Shown here piece after piece: positions 8,528 through 16,766 of a DNA stretch of 64,000 nucleotides. Made by a program: the position numbers and the translations under genes. The DNA comes from Nonomuraea glycinis. GTDB taxonomy: Bacteria; Actinomycetota; Actinomycetes; Streptosporangiales; Streptosporangiaceae. The DNA lies in NCBI RefSeq assembly GCF_014646515.1, contig NZ_BMNK01000026.1:1-64000 (forward strand), in the 5' to 3' direction. Position 1 is the stretch's first letter, and every line of letters begins with the position of its first letter. The notes beneath the pieces are model-generated. The model saw only the letters and a list, made by a program, of their open reading frames with translations. It was not told the origin of the DNA and made no database searches.

Positions 8528-9693
8528 CCAGCGGGGCCCTGAGGGGCAGGCGGCGCTCGCTCGCCCGGCGGGCGTTCGGCCCGGAGTCGATCGTGTGGCG
8601 GCTGGACGGGGTGCTGCTGGTCGCGGTCATCGCGCTGTCGGTGATCGGAGCTCTGCTGGTGTGGTCGTCGACCAGGACGTGGGCGCCCGGCTCCACCGGG
8701 CTGCTGAAGAAGCACCTGCTCAACCAGGGCATCGGGGTGTTCCTGTGCGCCGGGGTGTCGATGATGGACTATCGGGCGGTGCGGGCGTACGCGCCGCTGG
8801 TCTTCCTGGTCTCGCTGATAGGGCTGGGGCTGGTGCTCACGCCGCTGGGGGCGACGATCAACGGCTCGCACTCGTGGATCCTGCTGGGCGGCGGGTTCGC
8901 GGTGCAGCCTTCGGAGTTCGCCAAGGTCGGTTTGCTGCTGATCACGTCCATGCTGCTCGCCCAGCCTGTCGAGGGCACCGATCGGCCGCGTGGCCTCGAC
9001 GTGCTGCTCGCGCTGGTGGTGGCGGCGATGTCACTGGCGCTGGTCATGCTGCAGCCCGACCTGGGCACCGCGCTGGTGCTGGCGGCGATCTCGGCCTCCG
9101 CCCTGATGATCTCGGGAGTACGTAAGCGGGTGATCGCCCTGCTGACGCTGGTCGGCGTGGCCGGGGTGGCCAGCGTGTTCTTCTTCGAGCTGCTGGAGCC
9201 GTACCAGCTCGCGCGTTTCACCGCTTTCCTCGACCCGAGCGTCGACCCGCGCGGGGTCGGCTACAACAGCACGCAGTCGCTCATCGCGATCGGCTCCGGG
9301 CAACTGTTCGGCAAAGGACTGCTGGGGGGTGGGCAGACGACGGGCAGGTTCGTGCCGGAGCAGCACACCGACTTCATCTTCACCGTGGCGGGCGAGGAGT
9401 TCGGCTTCCTGGGGGCGGCGACGGTCGTGCTGCTGATCGGCGTGGTGCTGCTGCGCGGCCTGAAGATCGCCAGGCAGTGTGACGACAGGTTCGGGACGCT
9501 GGTCGCGGGCACGATCGTGTGCTGGTTCGCGTTCCAGATGTTCGTGAATGTGGGGATGACGATCGGCATCATGCCGATCACCGGGTTGCCGCTGCCGTTC
9601 GTCTCCTACGGTGGCACCGCCACGTTCGCGAACCTGATCGCGGTGGGGTTGCTGCAGGGCATCAGGGTGCGCGAGCAGCAGTCGTACGCCTAG
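8524..9693 (+). CDS. rodA: RodA peptidoglycan glycosyltransferase (SEDS family)
   Basis: This 389-residue polytopic protein of the FtsW/RodA/SpoVE family polymerises lipid II and partners the class B PBP encoded just before it. About ten hydrophobic helices are visible. Conserved SEDS motifs include GGFAVQPSEFAKVGLL, the loop GGQTTGRFVPEQHTDFIF with the conserved acidic residue in HTD, and the C-terminal PLPFVSYGGTA. The linkage to mreBCD and PBP2 favours RodA over FtsW. It is the last gene of the operon; the next gene has its own predicted promoter. Confidence 0.95.
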   Translation: MTSGALRGRRRSLARRAFGPESIVWRLDGVLLVAVIALSVIGALLVWSSTRTWAPGSTGLLKKHLLNQGIGVFLCAGVSMMDYRAVRAYAPLVFLVSLIGLGLVLTPLGATINGSHSWILLGGGFAVQPSEFAKVGLLLITSMLLAQPVEGTDRPRGLDVLLALVVAAMSLALVMLQPDLGTALVLAAISASALMISGVRKRVIALLTLVGVAGVASVFFFELLEPYQLARFTAFLDPSVDPRGVGYNSTQSLIAIGSGQLFGKGLLGGGQTTGRFVPEQHTDFIFTVAGEEFGFLGAATVVLLIGVVLLRGLKIARQCDDRFGTLVAGTIVCWFAFQMFVNVGMTIGIMPITGLPLPFVSYGGTATFANLIAVGLLQGIRVREQQSYA

Positions 9694-9734
9694 GAGGGGC
9701 GTGTGACGAGTACCGGCCATGTCATGGGCCCCGC

Positions 9735-9748
9735 TAGTGTGGGACGTA
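9735..9748 (+). promoter_or_regulatory. Leaderless -10 box before the radical SAM gene
   Basis: TAGTGT at 9735-9740 is followed by 7 nt and then ATG 9748. The spacing matches the other leaderless starts in the window and argues against the upstream GTG at 9703. Confidence 0.5.
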
Positions 9749-11658
9749 TGCCTGTCGAGTCGATTTTTCCCCGCCTGGAAGCGCTGCTGCCGAAGGTGCA
9801 GAAGCCCATCCAGTATGTCGGGGGTGAGCTCAACTCGACGGTGAAGGACTGGGACACCACCGACGTGCGCTGGGCGCTGATGTACCCGGACGCCTACGAA
9901 GTCGGGCTGCCCAACCAGGGTGTCGCGATTCTCTACGAAATCCTCAACGAGCTGCCCGCCACGCTGGCCGAGCGCACCTACGCCGTCTGGCCCGACCTTG
10001 AGGCGCTGATGCGCGCCGAGGGCGTGCCGCAGTTCACCGTCGACGCCCACCGGCCGGTGCGTGCCTTCGACGTGCTGGGCCTGTCGTTCTCCACCGAGCT
10101 CGGCTACACCAACATGCTGACCGCGCTGGATCTGGCCGGCATCCCGTTGCTGGCCGCGGACCGGGGCGAGGACGATCCGATCGTGCTCGCGGGCGGTCAT
10201 GCCGCCTTCAACCCCGAGCCGGTCGCCGAGTTCCTGGACGCGGCGGTGCTGGGCGACGGGGAGCAGATCGCGATCGCCATCTCCGAGGTCATCCGGGAGT
10301 GGAAGAGCGAGGGCAAGCCCGGCGGGCGGGACGAGCTGCTGATGCGGCTGGCCGAGTCCGGCGGGGTTTATATCCCGAAATTTTATGATGTGGACTATCA
10401 CCCTGATGGTCGCATCAAGCGCGTGGCGCCCAACCGGGCCGACGTGCCGTGGCGGGTGCACAAGCACACCGTCATGGACCTCGACGAGTGGCCCTACCCG
10501 AAGAAGCCGCTGGTCCCGCTGGCCGAGACGGTGCACGAGCGGTTCAGCGTGGAGATCTTCCGCGGCTGCACCCGCGGCTGCCGGTTCTGCCAGGCCGGGA
10601 TGATCACCCGTCCGGTGCGCGAGCGCTCGATCACCACGATCGGCGCCATGGTCGAGAACGGCATCAAGGAGTCCGGCTTCAACGAGGTCGGCCTGCTGTC
10701 GCTGTCGTCCGCCGACCACAGCGAGATCGGCGAGGTCGCCAAGGGCCTGGCCGACCAGTACGAAGGCACCAACACCTCGCTGTCGCTGCCCTCCACCCGC
10801 GTCGACGCCTTCAACATCGACCTGGCCAACGAGTTCTCCCGCAACGGCAGGCGCTCCGGCCTCACCTTCGCTCCCGAAGGCGGCTCCGAGCGGCTGCGCA
10901 AGGTGATCAACAAGATGGTCACCGAGGAAGACCTCATCCGCACCGTCACCGCCGCCTACTCCCAGGGCTGGCGGCAGGTGAAGCTCTACTTCATGTGCGG
11001 CCTGCCCACCGAGACCGACGAGGACGTGCTCGGCATCGCCGACCTGGCCAAGAAGGTCATCAAGGCGGGCCGCGAGGCCAGCGGGTCGCGCGACATCCGG
11101 TGCACCGTCTCCATCGGCGGGTTCGTGCCCAAGCCGCACACCCCGTTCCAGTGGGCGGGGCAGGCCGACCACGAGACCGTGGACCGGCGGCTCAAGGCGC
11201 TGCGCGAGTCGTTCAGGTCAGACAGGGAATACAGCCGGGCCATCGGCTTCCGCTACCACGACGGCAAGCCGTCGATCGTCGAAGGCATGCTCTCGCGCGG
11301 CGACCGCCGGATCGGCGCCGTCATCCGGAACGTCTGGGAGGACGGCGCGCGCTTCGACGGCTGGAGCGAGCACTTCTCCTACGAGCGGTGGATGGCGGCG
11401 GCGGCCAAGGCCGGCGTCGACGTCGACTGGTACACCGTGCGCGAACGCGAGGAGAACGAGGTCCTGCCCTGGGACCACCTCGACGCGGGGCTCGACCGGG
11501 AGTGGCTCTGGCAGGACTGGCAGGAGGCCGTCAACGGCGGCGAGGTCGAGGACTGCCGCTGGACCCCCTGCTACGACTGCGGCGTCTGTCCCACCATGGG
11601 GACGGAGATCCAGATCGGTCCGACCGGTAAGAAACTCCTTCCCCTGACCGTCGTCTAG
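9748..11658 (+). CDS. B12-binding-type radical SAM protein (TIGR03960 family)
   Basis: This 636-residue protein has an N-terminal cobalamin-binding-like region (about residues 25-200) and a radical SAM core. The iron-sulfur ligands are C274, C278 and C281 in RGCTRGCRFCQAGM. A Cys-rich C-terminus (DCRWTPCYDCGVCP) may bind a second cluster. Its partner, a TIGR03936/DUF2344 protein, is encoded next, and the pair is always found together before RNase E/G and rplU in actinobacteria. The reaction is not known. ATG 9748 was chosen because a -10 box lies 7 nt upstream. Confidence 0.9.
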   Translation: MPVESIFPRLEALLPKVQKPIQYVGGELNSTVKDWDTTDVRWALMYPDAYEVGLPNQGVAILYEILNELPATLAERTYAVWPDLEALMRAEGVPQFTVDAHRPVRAFDVLGLSFSTELGYTNMLTALDLAGIPLLAADRGEDDPIVLAGGHAAFNPEPVAEFLDAAVLGDGEQIAIAISEVIREWKSEGKPGGRDELLMRLAESGGVYIPKFYDVDYHPDGRIKRVAPNRADVPWRVHKHTVMDLDEWPYPKKPLVPLAETVHERFSVEIFRGCTRGCRFCQAGMITRPVRERSITTIGAMVENGIKESGFNEVGLLSLSSADHSEIGEVAKGLADQYEGTNTSLSLPSTRVDAFNIDLANEFSRNGRRSGLTFAPEGGSERLRKVINKMVTEEDLIRTVTAAYSQGWRQVKLYFMCGLPTETDEDVLGIADLAKKVIKAGREASGSRDIRCTVSIGGFVPKPHTPFQWAGQADHETVDRRLKALRESFRSDREYSRAIGFRYHDGKPSIVEGMLSRGDRRIGAVIRNVWEDGARFDGWSEHFSYERWMAAAAKAGVDVDWYTVREREENEVLPWDHLDAGLDREWLWQDWQEAVNGGEVEDCRWTPCYDCGVCPTMGTEIQIGPTGKKLLPLTVV

Positions 11659-11692
11659 CGGCGCTGAGTGCGCGCCCGGTGTCTCGCCGTAC

Positions 11693-12586
11693 ATGATCCT
11701 GAGCCGGGCAGGCCTCCGGGCGGCATATCCTGAGACGAAGGAACTGCGACAAGGGAAGGACGACAAGGCTCTGAAACCTGTTCCAGATGGGCCTCCGCCC
11801 GCGCCAACGGTGCAGCGCCTGCGTGTGCGCTACGCCAAGCGCGGACGCCTGCGCTTCACCAGTCACCGCGACATCTCGCGGGCCGTCGAAAGAGCGGTCC
11901 GCCGTGCCGACATTCCGGTGGCTTACAGTGCGGGCTTCTCGCCTCATCCGAAGATCTCCTACGCGGGAGCGGCGCCGACCGGCGTTGCCAGCGAAGCCGA
12001 ATACCTCGAGATCGGCGTCACGACGCCGTGCGATCCGCAGCAGGTCAGGACCGACCTTGACGGATCGCTGCCGCCGGGCCTGGATGTGCTCGACGTTGTC
12101 GAGGCCGGCCCCGGCGCGCTGGCCGACCGCCTGGAAGTCTCCGAGTGGGAGGTGCGCCTGCGTGATGCCGATCGCGACCTCGCCGTGACAGCGGTGGAGA
12201 AGTTTCTCGCGGCCGGCACCGTGGAGGTCGAGCGCCTCATGAAGAAGGGGCCACGCCGCTTCGACGCTCGGGAGGCCGTGCTGAGACTCACGGTGCCCGA
12301 GGGAGCAGAGGGAACAGAGGGAACTGCAGCTCAGGTGGCTGGACAGTCGTGTGTCATACTGCGCATGGTTGTTCGGCACATGACGCCTGCCGTTCGACCC
12401 GACGATGTGCTCACAGGGCTGCGCCTTGTGGCCGACTTCGCGCCGCCGGTCCCCCCCGAGGTGACCAGGCTGGCGCAGGGGCCGCTGGACGACAGCACCG
12501 GTGCGCTTGCCGACCCGCTCGACCTGGACCGCGAGACTACGCGCGGCGGCGAGGCGGGACCGGCGGGTGAGCACGACGTCGGTTAA
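11693..12586 (+). CDS. TIGR03936 / DUF2344 protein, partner of the radical SAM enzyme
   Basis: The conserved part begins near VQRLRVRYAKRGRLRFTSH (about residue 39) and continues with SPHPKISYAGAAPTGVASE, a signature of this family. Related domains are fused to TIGR03960-type radical SAM proteins in some other bacteria, supporting a shared, still unknown reaction, possibly on RNA. The first 38 residues are weakly supported; GTG 11810, or an intermediate start, may be the true one. The last 40 residues are variable and acidic. It follows the radical SAM gene by 34 nt. Confidence 0.85.
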   Translation: MILSRAGLRAAYPETKELRQGKDDKALKPVPDGPPPAPTVQRLRVRYAKRGRLRFTSHRDISRAVERAVRRADIPVAYSAGFSPHPKISYAGAAPTGVASEAEYLEIGVTTPCDPQQVRTDLDGSLPPGLDVLDVVEAGPGALADRLEVSEWEVRLRDADRDLAVTAVEKFLAAGTVEVERLMKKGPRRFDAREAVLRLTVPEGAEGTEGTAAQVAGQSCVILRMVVRHMTPAVRPDDVLTGLRLVADFAPPVPPEVTRLAQGPLDDSTGALADPLDLDRETTRGGEAGPAGEHDVG

Positions 12587-12591
12587 GGAAG

Positions 12592-12607
12592 GCGCCCCGC
12601 GGGGCGC
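12592..12607. other. GC palindrome in the rng leader
   Basis: GCGCCCCG directly followed by CGGGGCGC forms a perfect 16-bp palindrome between the DUF2344 stop and the RNase E/G start, without a T tract. It could be a weak terminator or part of the 5' leader through which RNase E/G genes are often autoregulated. Confidence 0.35.
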
Positions 12608-12722
12608 TACCACTGACAGGACTTGGCGCCATGCCCTCGAATGGGGGCGTGGCGGACAACGAGACACGATGGCTCCTGCGCGGCGCGGCGACGCGCCCGG
12701 GGGCTGACGGGAGAGCGCCCGC

Positions 12723-15700
12723 ATGCTCGACGAGAACGAGCCCAACGCCGGGGCCATTGGCCCCGACGGGGAGACAACAGAACAGACCACGGTGACCAGG
12801 CGCCGCCGAGCGGCCAGCCGACCGGCCGGTCCGCCACCCGAGCTGCCCGAGCAGCCGGTTTCGGCGCCGGCCACCGCCCTCGCCGCACAGGCCGCCCCCT
12901 CGGTGACCGAGGGACGGTCCGTGCCCAGCACGGCGGCGGCGCAGCGCGCCGCCGGCACACCCGACGAGCCCCCCGCGAGCACGTCCGGTACGTCCGCTGC
13001 AGGTGCGTCCGGACTTTCCGGTACGTCCACCGCTGTGGGTACGCCCGCCGCTGTAGGTATGTCCGCCACTGAGCCGCAGGCGTCCGACGTTTCCGCTGAG
13101 GCGGTGGTCAGCCCGGTCGAGGAGGCCGTGGCCGCTGCGGTGGAGGCGGACAAGCCCAAGCGGGGCGCGCGGACCCGGTCGACCGTGACCACGACGCGCC
13201 GCCGTACCAGCAAGAAGGTCGAGGAGGCCGCTGCGGACGGCGCCGCCGGGGCGCAGGACGCCCTCAGTGGCGCGGACAGCGCCGCGCAGGCCGCCGGCGT
13301 GGCGGAGAGCCCGGCGGACGCCGGCGCCGTCGAGGGTGGCGAGCAGGCCGCTGAGGAGGCCCCCGCCAGGCGGCGCCGCACCCGGAAGAAGCCGGAGGCC
13401 GAACTGGACGCGACGCGCCTGTCGGCCGATTCCGCCGAGGCGGACCTGGCGGGCGCCGAGCGTGCCGGGACCGGCGGGGCGAGTGCGGCGCGTGCCGGGA
13501 CCGTACCGGCTGATGAAGCGGTGGCGGCGCAGGCTGCTGCCGGTGTCGGTGAGGCGGCCGCGCGGCGAGCCGGCGGAGCTGACGCCGACGAGGACATTCT
13601 GGAGATTCTGCCCGAGGACGAGCCGCTCGACGACGAGCCCGCCGGGGAGGACCTGGACGAGGAGGACAAGCCGAATCTGCTGTCCGACCCGTTCGGGCTG
13701 ACCGTGCGCAGGCAGGACCAGCCGGGGACGGCCTTCCAGCGGCCCGCGGCCATCTTCGCGCCGCTGTTCCAGGCGCCCGACCCGACGCAGGCCAAGCCGG
13801 TGCGCCCGGAGCCGCAGCCCCAGGCGCAGCTGGAGCCGGTCGCCGAGGTGAGCGTGGAGACGGCCGAGGAGGCCGGCGCCGAGGACGAGAGCGACCTCGA
13901 CGGCTCCGACGAGCAGGACGATGAGGGCGGCAGCCGCCGCCGGCGTCGCCGCAGGGGCGGCCGGGGCCGTGGCAAGTCGCGTGAGCGTGATGATGCCGAG
14001 GACGACGGCGAGGACGCCGAGGACGGCGAAGAGGAGGGCGAGGAGGAGCAGCCCGAGGAGTCCCAGGAAGAGGGCACCGGCTCCCGTCGCCGTCGCCGCA
14101 GGCGCAGGCGTGGCTCCGACGAGGAGGTCGCCGAGCCCGCTGGGGACGACCCGCCCAACACGGTCGTGCGCATCCGCGCGCCTCGCTCGGGACGCGCCGC
14201 CTCGCAGGACGTGGCCACCGACGGTGTGACGAGCGTGCGCGGCTCCACCCGGCTGGAGGCCAAGAAGCAGCGCCGCCGCGAGGGCCGCGAGCTGGGCCGC
14301 AGGCGTCCGCCGATCATCACCGAGTCGGAGTTCCTGGCCCGCCGGGAGTCCGTCGACCGGATGATGGTGGTGCGCCGTACGGGCGACCGCACGCAGATCG
14401 CGGTGCTGGAGGACGGCGTGCTCGTCGAGCACTACGTCAACCGGGAGGCCAGCCAGTCCTACGTCGGCAACGTCTATCTGGGCAAGGTCCAGAACGTGCT
14501 GCCGTCGATGGAGGCCGCCTTCGTCGACATCGGCAAGGGCCGCAACGCCGTCCTCTACGCCGGTGAGGTCAACTTCGACACCGCCGGCATGGAAGGCCAG
14601 CCCAAGCGCATCGAGTCGGCGCTGAAGTCCGGCCAGTCGGTGCTGGTGCAGGTCACCAAGGACCCGATCGGTCACAAGGGCGCCCGCCTGACCTCGCAGA
14701 TCAGCCTGCCCGGCCGCTACCTGGTCTACGTGCCCGACGGCTCGATGACCGGGATCAGCCGCAAGCTGCCCGACAAGGAGCGCACCCGGCTCAAGAGCAT
14801 CCTGAAGAAGGTCATGCCCGAGAACGCCGGCGTGATCGTCCGCACGGCGGCGGAGGGCGCCTCGGAGGAGGAGCTGGCCCGCGACGTGGCCCGCCTGTCG
14901 GCGCAGTGGGAGGCCATCCAGAAGAAGGCCAAGAACGCCAGCCCGCCCGAGCTCCTGTCGGCCGAGCCGGACCTGACCGTCCGGGTCGTCCGTGACGTCT
15001 TCAACGAGGACTTCACCTCGCTGGTCGTCCAGGGCGAGGACGCCTGGGAGACGGTCGACGAGTACGTCCAGTACGTCGCGCCGCACCTGGGCGAGCGGCT
15101 GTCGAAGTGGGACGGCGAGCAGGGCGACGTGTTCGAGTCGTACCGGATCGACGAGCAGCTCGGCAAGGCGATGGAGCGCAAGGTGTGGCTGCCGAGCGGC
15201 GGCTCCCTGGTGATCGACCGGACCGAGGCGATGACCGTCGTCGACGTCAACACCGGCAAGTTCACCGGCCAGGGCGGCAACCTGGAGGAGACCGTCACCC
15301 GCAACAACCTGGAGGCGGCCGAGGAGATCGTCCGCCAGCTCAGGTTGCGCGACATCGGCGGCATCATCGTCATCGACTTCATCGACATGGTGCTGGAGTC
15401 CAACCGCGATCTGGTGCTGCGGCGGATGCTGGAGTGCCTGGCGCGCGACAGGACCAAGCACCAGGTGGCCGAGGTGACGTCGCTGGGTCTGGTCCAGATG
15501 ACGCGTAAGCGGGTCGGTCAGGGCCTCCTGGAGGCGTTCTCGACGCCATGTGACTGCTGCAACGGGCGTGGCCTGATCGTCTCCACGGAGCCGGTCGAGC
15601 ACAAGCCCGAGCCGCGTGGCACCCAGGGCAAGATGGCGGTGGAGAAGGCGGTCTCGGAGAAGGTCTCCGCGGCCAAGGACTCCGCAGGTCGTGATACCGT

Positions 15701-15800
15701 GACCGATGCGCTTGAAGACGTCCCGGCTGAGGACGACCAGGCCGGCCAGACATCCGGCAGGGGGCGGCGACGCTCCCGCCGAGCCAGGTCCGGCGAGTAG
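12723..15800 (+). CDS. rng: Ribonuclease E/G
   Basis: This 1025-residue endoribonuclease processes rRNA and tRNA and degrades mRNA. The first 530 residues are low-complexity: Ala-rich, then acidic stretches interrupted by Arg clusters, as in the disordered N-terminal extensions of actinobacterial RNase E/G. The S1 RNA-binding domain begins near residue 578 (SYVGNVYLGKVQNVLPSME). The DNase I-like catalytic region contains VVDVNTGKFTG and DFIDM near residue 884. CDCCNGRG near 943 is the zinc-link. A short basic tail follows. rplU and rpmA lie just downstream, as in most relatives. Confidence 0.95.
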   Translation: MLDENEPNAGAIGPDGETTEQTTVTRRRRAASRPAGPPPELPEQPVSAPATALAAQAAPSVTEGRSVPSTAAAQRAAGTPDEPPASTSGTSAAGASGLSGTSTAVGTPAAVGMSATEPQASDVSAEAVVSPVEEAVAAAVEADKPKRGARTRSTVTTTRRRTSKKVEEAAADGAAGAQDALSGADSAAQAAGVAESPADAGAVEGGEQAAEEAPARRRRTRKKPEAELDATRLSADSAEADLAGAERAGTGGASAARAGTVPADEAVAAQAAAGVGEAAARRAGGADADEDILEILPEDEPLDDEPAGEDLDEEDKPNLLSDPFGLTVRRQDQPGTAFQRPAAIFAPLFQAPDPTQAKPVRPEPQPQAQLEPVAEVSVETAEEAGAEDESDLDGSDEQDDEGGSRRRRRRRGGRGRGKSRERDDAEDDGEDAEDGEEEGEEEQPEESQEEGTGSRRRRRRRRRGSDEEVAEPAGDDPPNTVVRIRAPRSGRAASQDVATDGVTSVRGSTRLEAKKQRRREGRELGRRRPPIITESEFLARRESVDRMMVVRRTGDRTQIAVLEDGVLVEHYVNREASQSYVGNVYLGKVQNVLPSMEAAFVDIGKGRNAVLYAGEVNFDTAGMEGQPKRIESALKSGQSVLVQVTKDPIGHKGARLTSQISLPGRYLVYVPDGSMTGISRKLPDKERTRLKSILKKVMPENAGVIVRTAAEGASEEELARDVARLSAQWEAIQKKAKNASPPELLSAEPDLTVRVVRDVFNEDFTSLVVQGEDAWETVDEYVQYVAPHLGERLSKWDGEQGDVFESYRIDEQLGKAMERKVWLPSGGSLVIDRTEAMTVVDVNTGKFTGQGGNLEETVTRNNLEAAEEIVRQLRLRDIGGIIVIDFIDMVLESNRDLVLRRMLECLARDRTKHQVAEVTSLGLVQMTRKRVGQGLLEAFSTPCDCCNGRGLIVSTEPVEHKPEPRGTQGKMAVEKAVSEKVSAAKDSAGRDTVTDALEDVPAEDDQAGQTSGRGRRRSRRARSGE

Positions 15801-15860
15801 CAGCGCTGCTCGGTGGACTGTCCGATGAATCGTCCGGTTCGCCTAGGGCGCCGTTAATCC

Positions 15861-15987
15861 GGTACCCTAGACAACCGGTGCGTCGGGTGACGTGCCCTGT
15901 TGGCGCGCCCCACGGTTCGTCGGTTCCAGATGAGCCGAATGACGGGCGCAGCATTCGGAGTCAACGGCCATTCCGCATGGGATGGCC
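15861..15987 (+). promoter_or_regulatory. rplU promoter region and leader hairpin
   Basis: A TACCCT -10-like box at about 15862-15867 is followed by a leader of about 150 nt. Within it, CGGCCATTCC pairs with GGGATGGCCG around a GCAT loop (15965-15988, 10 bp with one G-U). Ribosomal-protein operons commonly use leader hairpins for autoregulation, so this may be an L21-responsive structure; that is inference. Confidence 0.45.
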
Positions 15988-16024
15988 GGTGTTCGCAACA
16001 GTGAGTCAGTAGAAGGGTTCCGCG

Positions 16025-16327
16025 GTGTACGCGATCGTTCGTTGCGGCGGCAGGCAGCAGAAGGTCTCCGTCGGTGACGTCCTCGAAGTGGACAAGGTCG
16101 CCGGCGATGTCGGCTCTTCGGTTTCGCTGCCGACGGTGCTCGTCGTCAACGACGGCGATGTCACCACGGAGGCGGGCAAGTTCATGGTCAGCGCCGAGAT
16201 CCTCGGTGAGACCAAGGGCCCCAAGATCCGCATCCTCAAGTACAAGAACAAGACCGGTTACAAGAAGCGCCAGGGGCACCGTCAGCGGTACACCCAGGTG
16301 AAGATCACCGGTATCGACCAGGCCTGA
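16025..16327 (+). CDS. rplU: 50S ribosomal protein L21
   Basis: This 100-residue 23S-rRNA-binding protein has the normal length for the family. It begins YAIVRCGGRQQKVSVGD and ends with the basic region KYKNKTGYKKRQGHRQRYT. The GTG start has an upstream AGAAGGG Shine-Dalgarno. It forms a two-gene operon with rpmA, 15 nt downstream, followed by a strong terminator. Confidence 0.98.
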   Translation: MYAIVRCGGRQQKVSVGDVLEVDKVAGDVGSSVSLPTVLVVNDGDVTTEAGKFMVSAEILGETKGPKIRILKYKNKTGYKKRQGHRQRYTQVKITGIDQA

Positions 16328-16342
16328 TCGGGAGCTAGAGAG

Positions 16343-16600
16343 ATGGCACACAAGAAGGGCGCGTCGTCCACCCGGAACGGCCGCGACTCCAACGCTCAGC
16401 GCCTGGGCGTCAAGCGCTTCGGCGGCCAGCTGGTCAACGCGGGCGAGATCATCGTCCGTCAGCGTGGCACCCACTTCCACCCCGGCGACAACGTCGGCCG
16501 TGGTGGCGATGACACGCTGTTCGCGCTGTCCGCGGGCCACGTGCAGTTCGGCACCAAGCGCGGTCGTCGCGCCGTGAGCATCGTCCCCGTCGCGGAGTAA
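16343..16600 (+). CDS. rpmA: 50S ribosomal protein L27
   Basis: This 85-residue protein starts AHKKGASSTRNGRDS, whose flexible N-terminus reaches the peptidyl-transferase centre. GGQLVNAGEIIVRQRGTHFHPG is the family signature. It lacks the cleavable N-terminal extension seen in Firmicutes. The gene follows rplU and precedes a perfect 14-bp hairpin terminator. Confidence 0.98.
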   Translation: MAHKKGASSTRNGRDSNAQRLGVKRFGGQLVNAGEIIVRQRGTHFHPGDNVGRGGDDTLFALSAGHVQFGTKRGRRAVSIVPVAE

Positions 16601-16622
16601 ATACGCCGCGTCGCGGGTTGTA

Positions 16623-16660
16623 GAAAGGGTGGATCGCCTGCCGATCCACCCTTTCGCTGT
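16623..16660 (+). terminator. Terminator after rplU-rpmA
   Basis: A perfect 14-bp stem (16623-16636 with 16642-16655) with a 5-nt loop is followed by GCTGTTT. It separates the ribosomal-protein genes from obgE. Confidence 0.85.
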
Positions 16661-16766
16661 TTGGGGCGCGGCGCCGTGACCGGTGCCGCGCCTCTGCTTG
16701 AGGCAGGACCCGCCGTTGGCGAGGTCGCATGAGGCGCCCCCAGGGGCCGATGGAGGAGAAGCGGAA

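Noticed and set aside
9031..11172. Open frame of 713 codons opposite rodA and the radical SAM gene
   Set aside because: It crosses two conserved genes on the other strand and has no ribosome-binding site or domain; shadow of GC-rich codons.
12537..15602. Open frame of 1021 codons on the minus strand opposite RNase E/G
   Set aside because: It is a composition shadow: rich in Ala, Arg, Gly and Leu, no domain, and exactly opposite a conserved gene. Very GC-rich DNA gives long open frames in non-coding phases.
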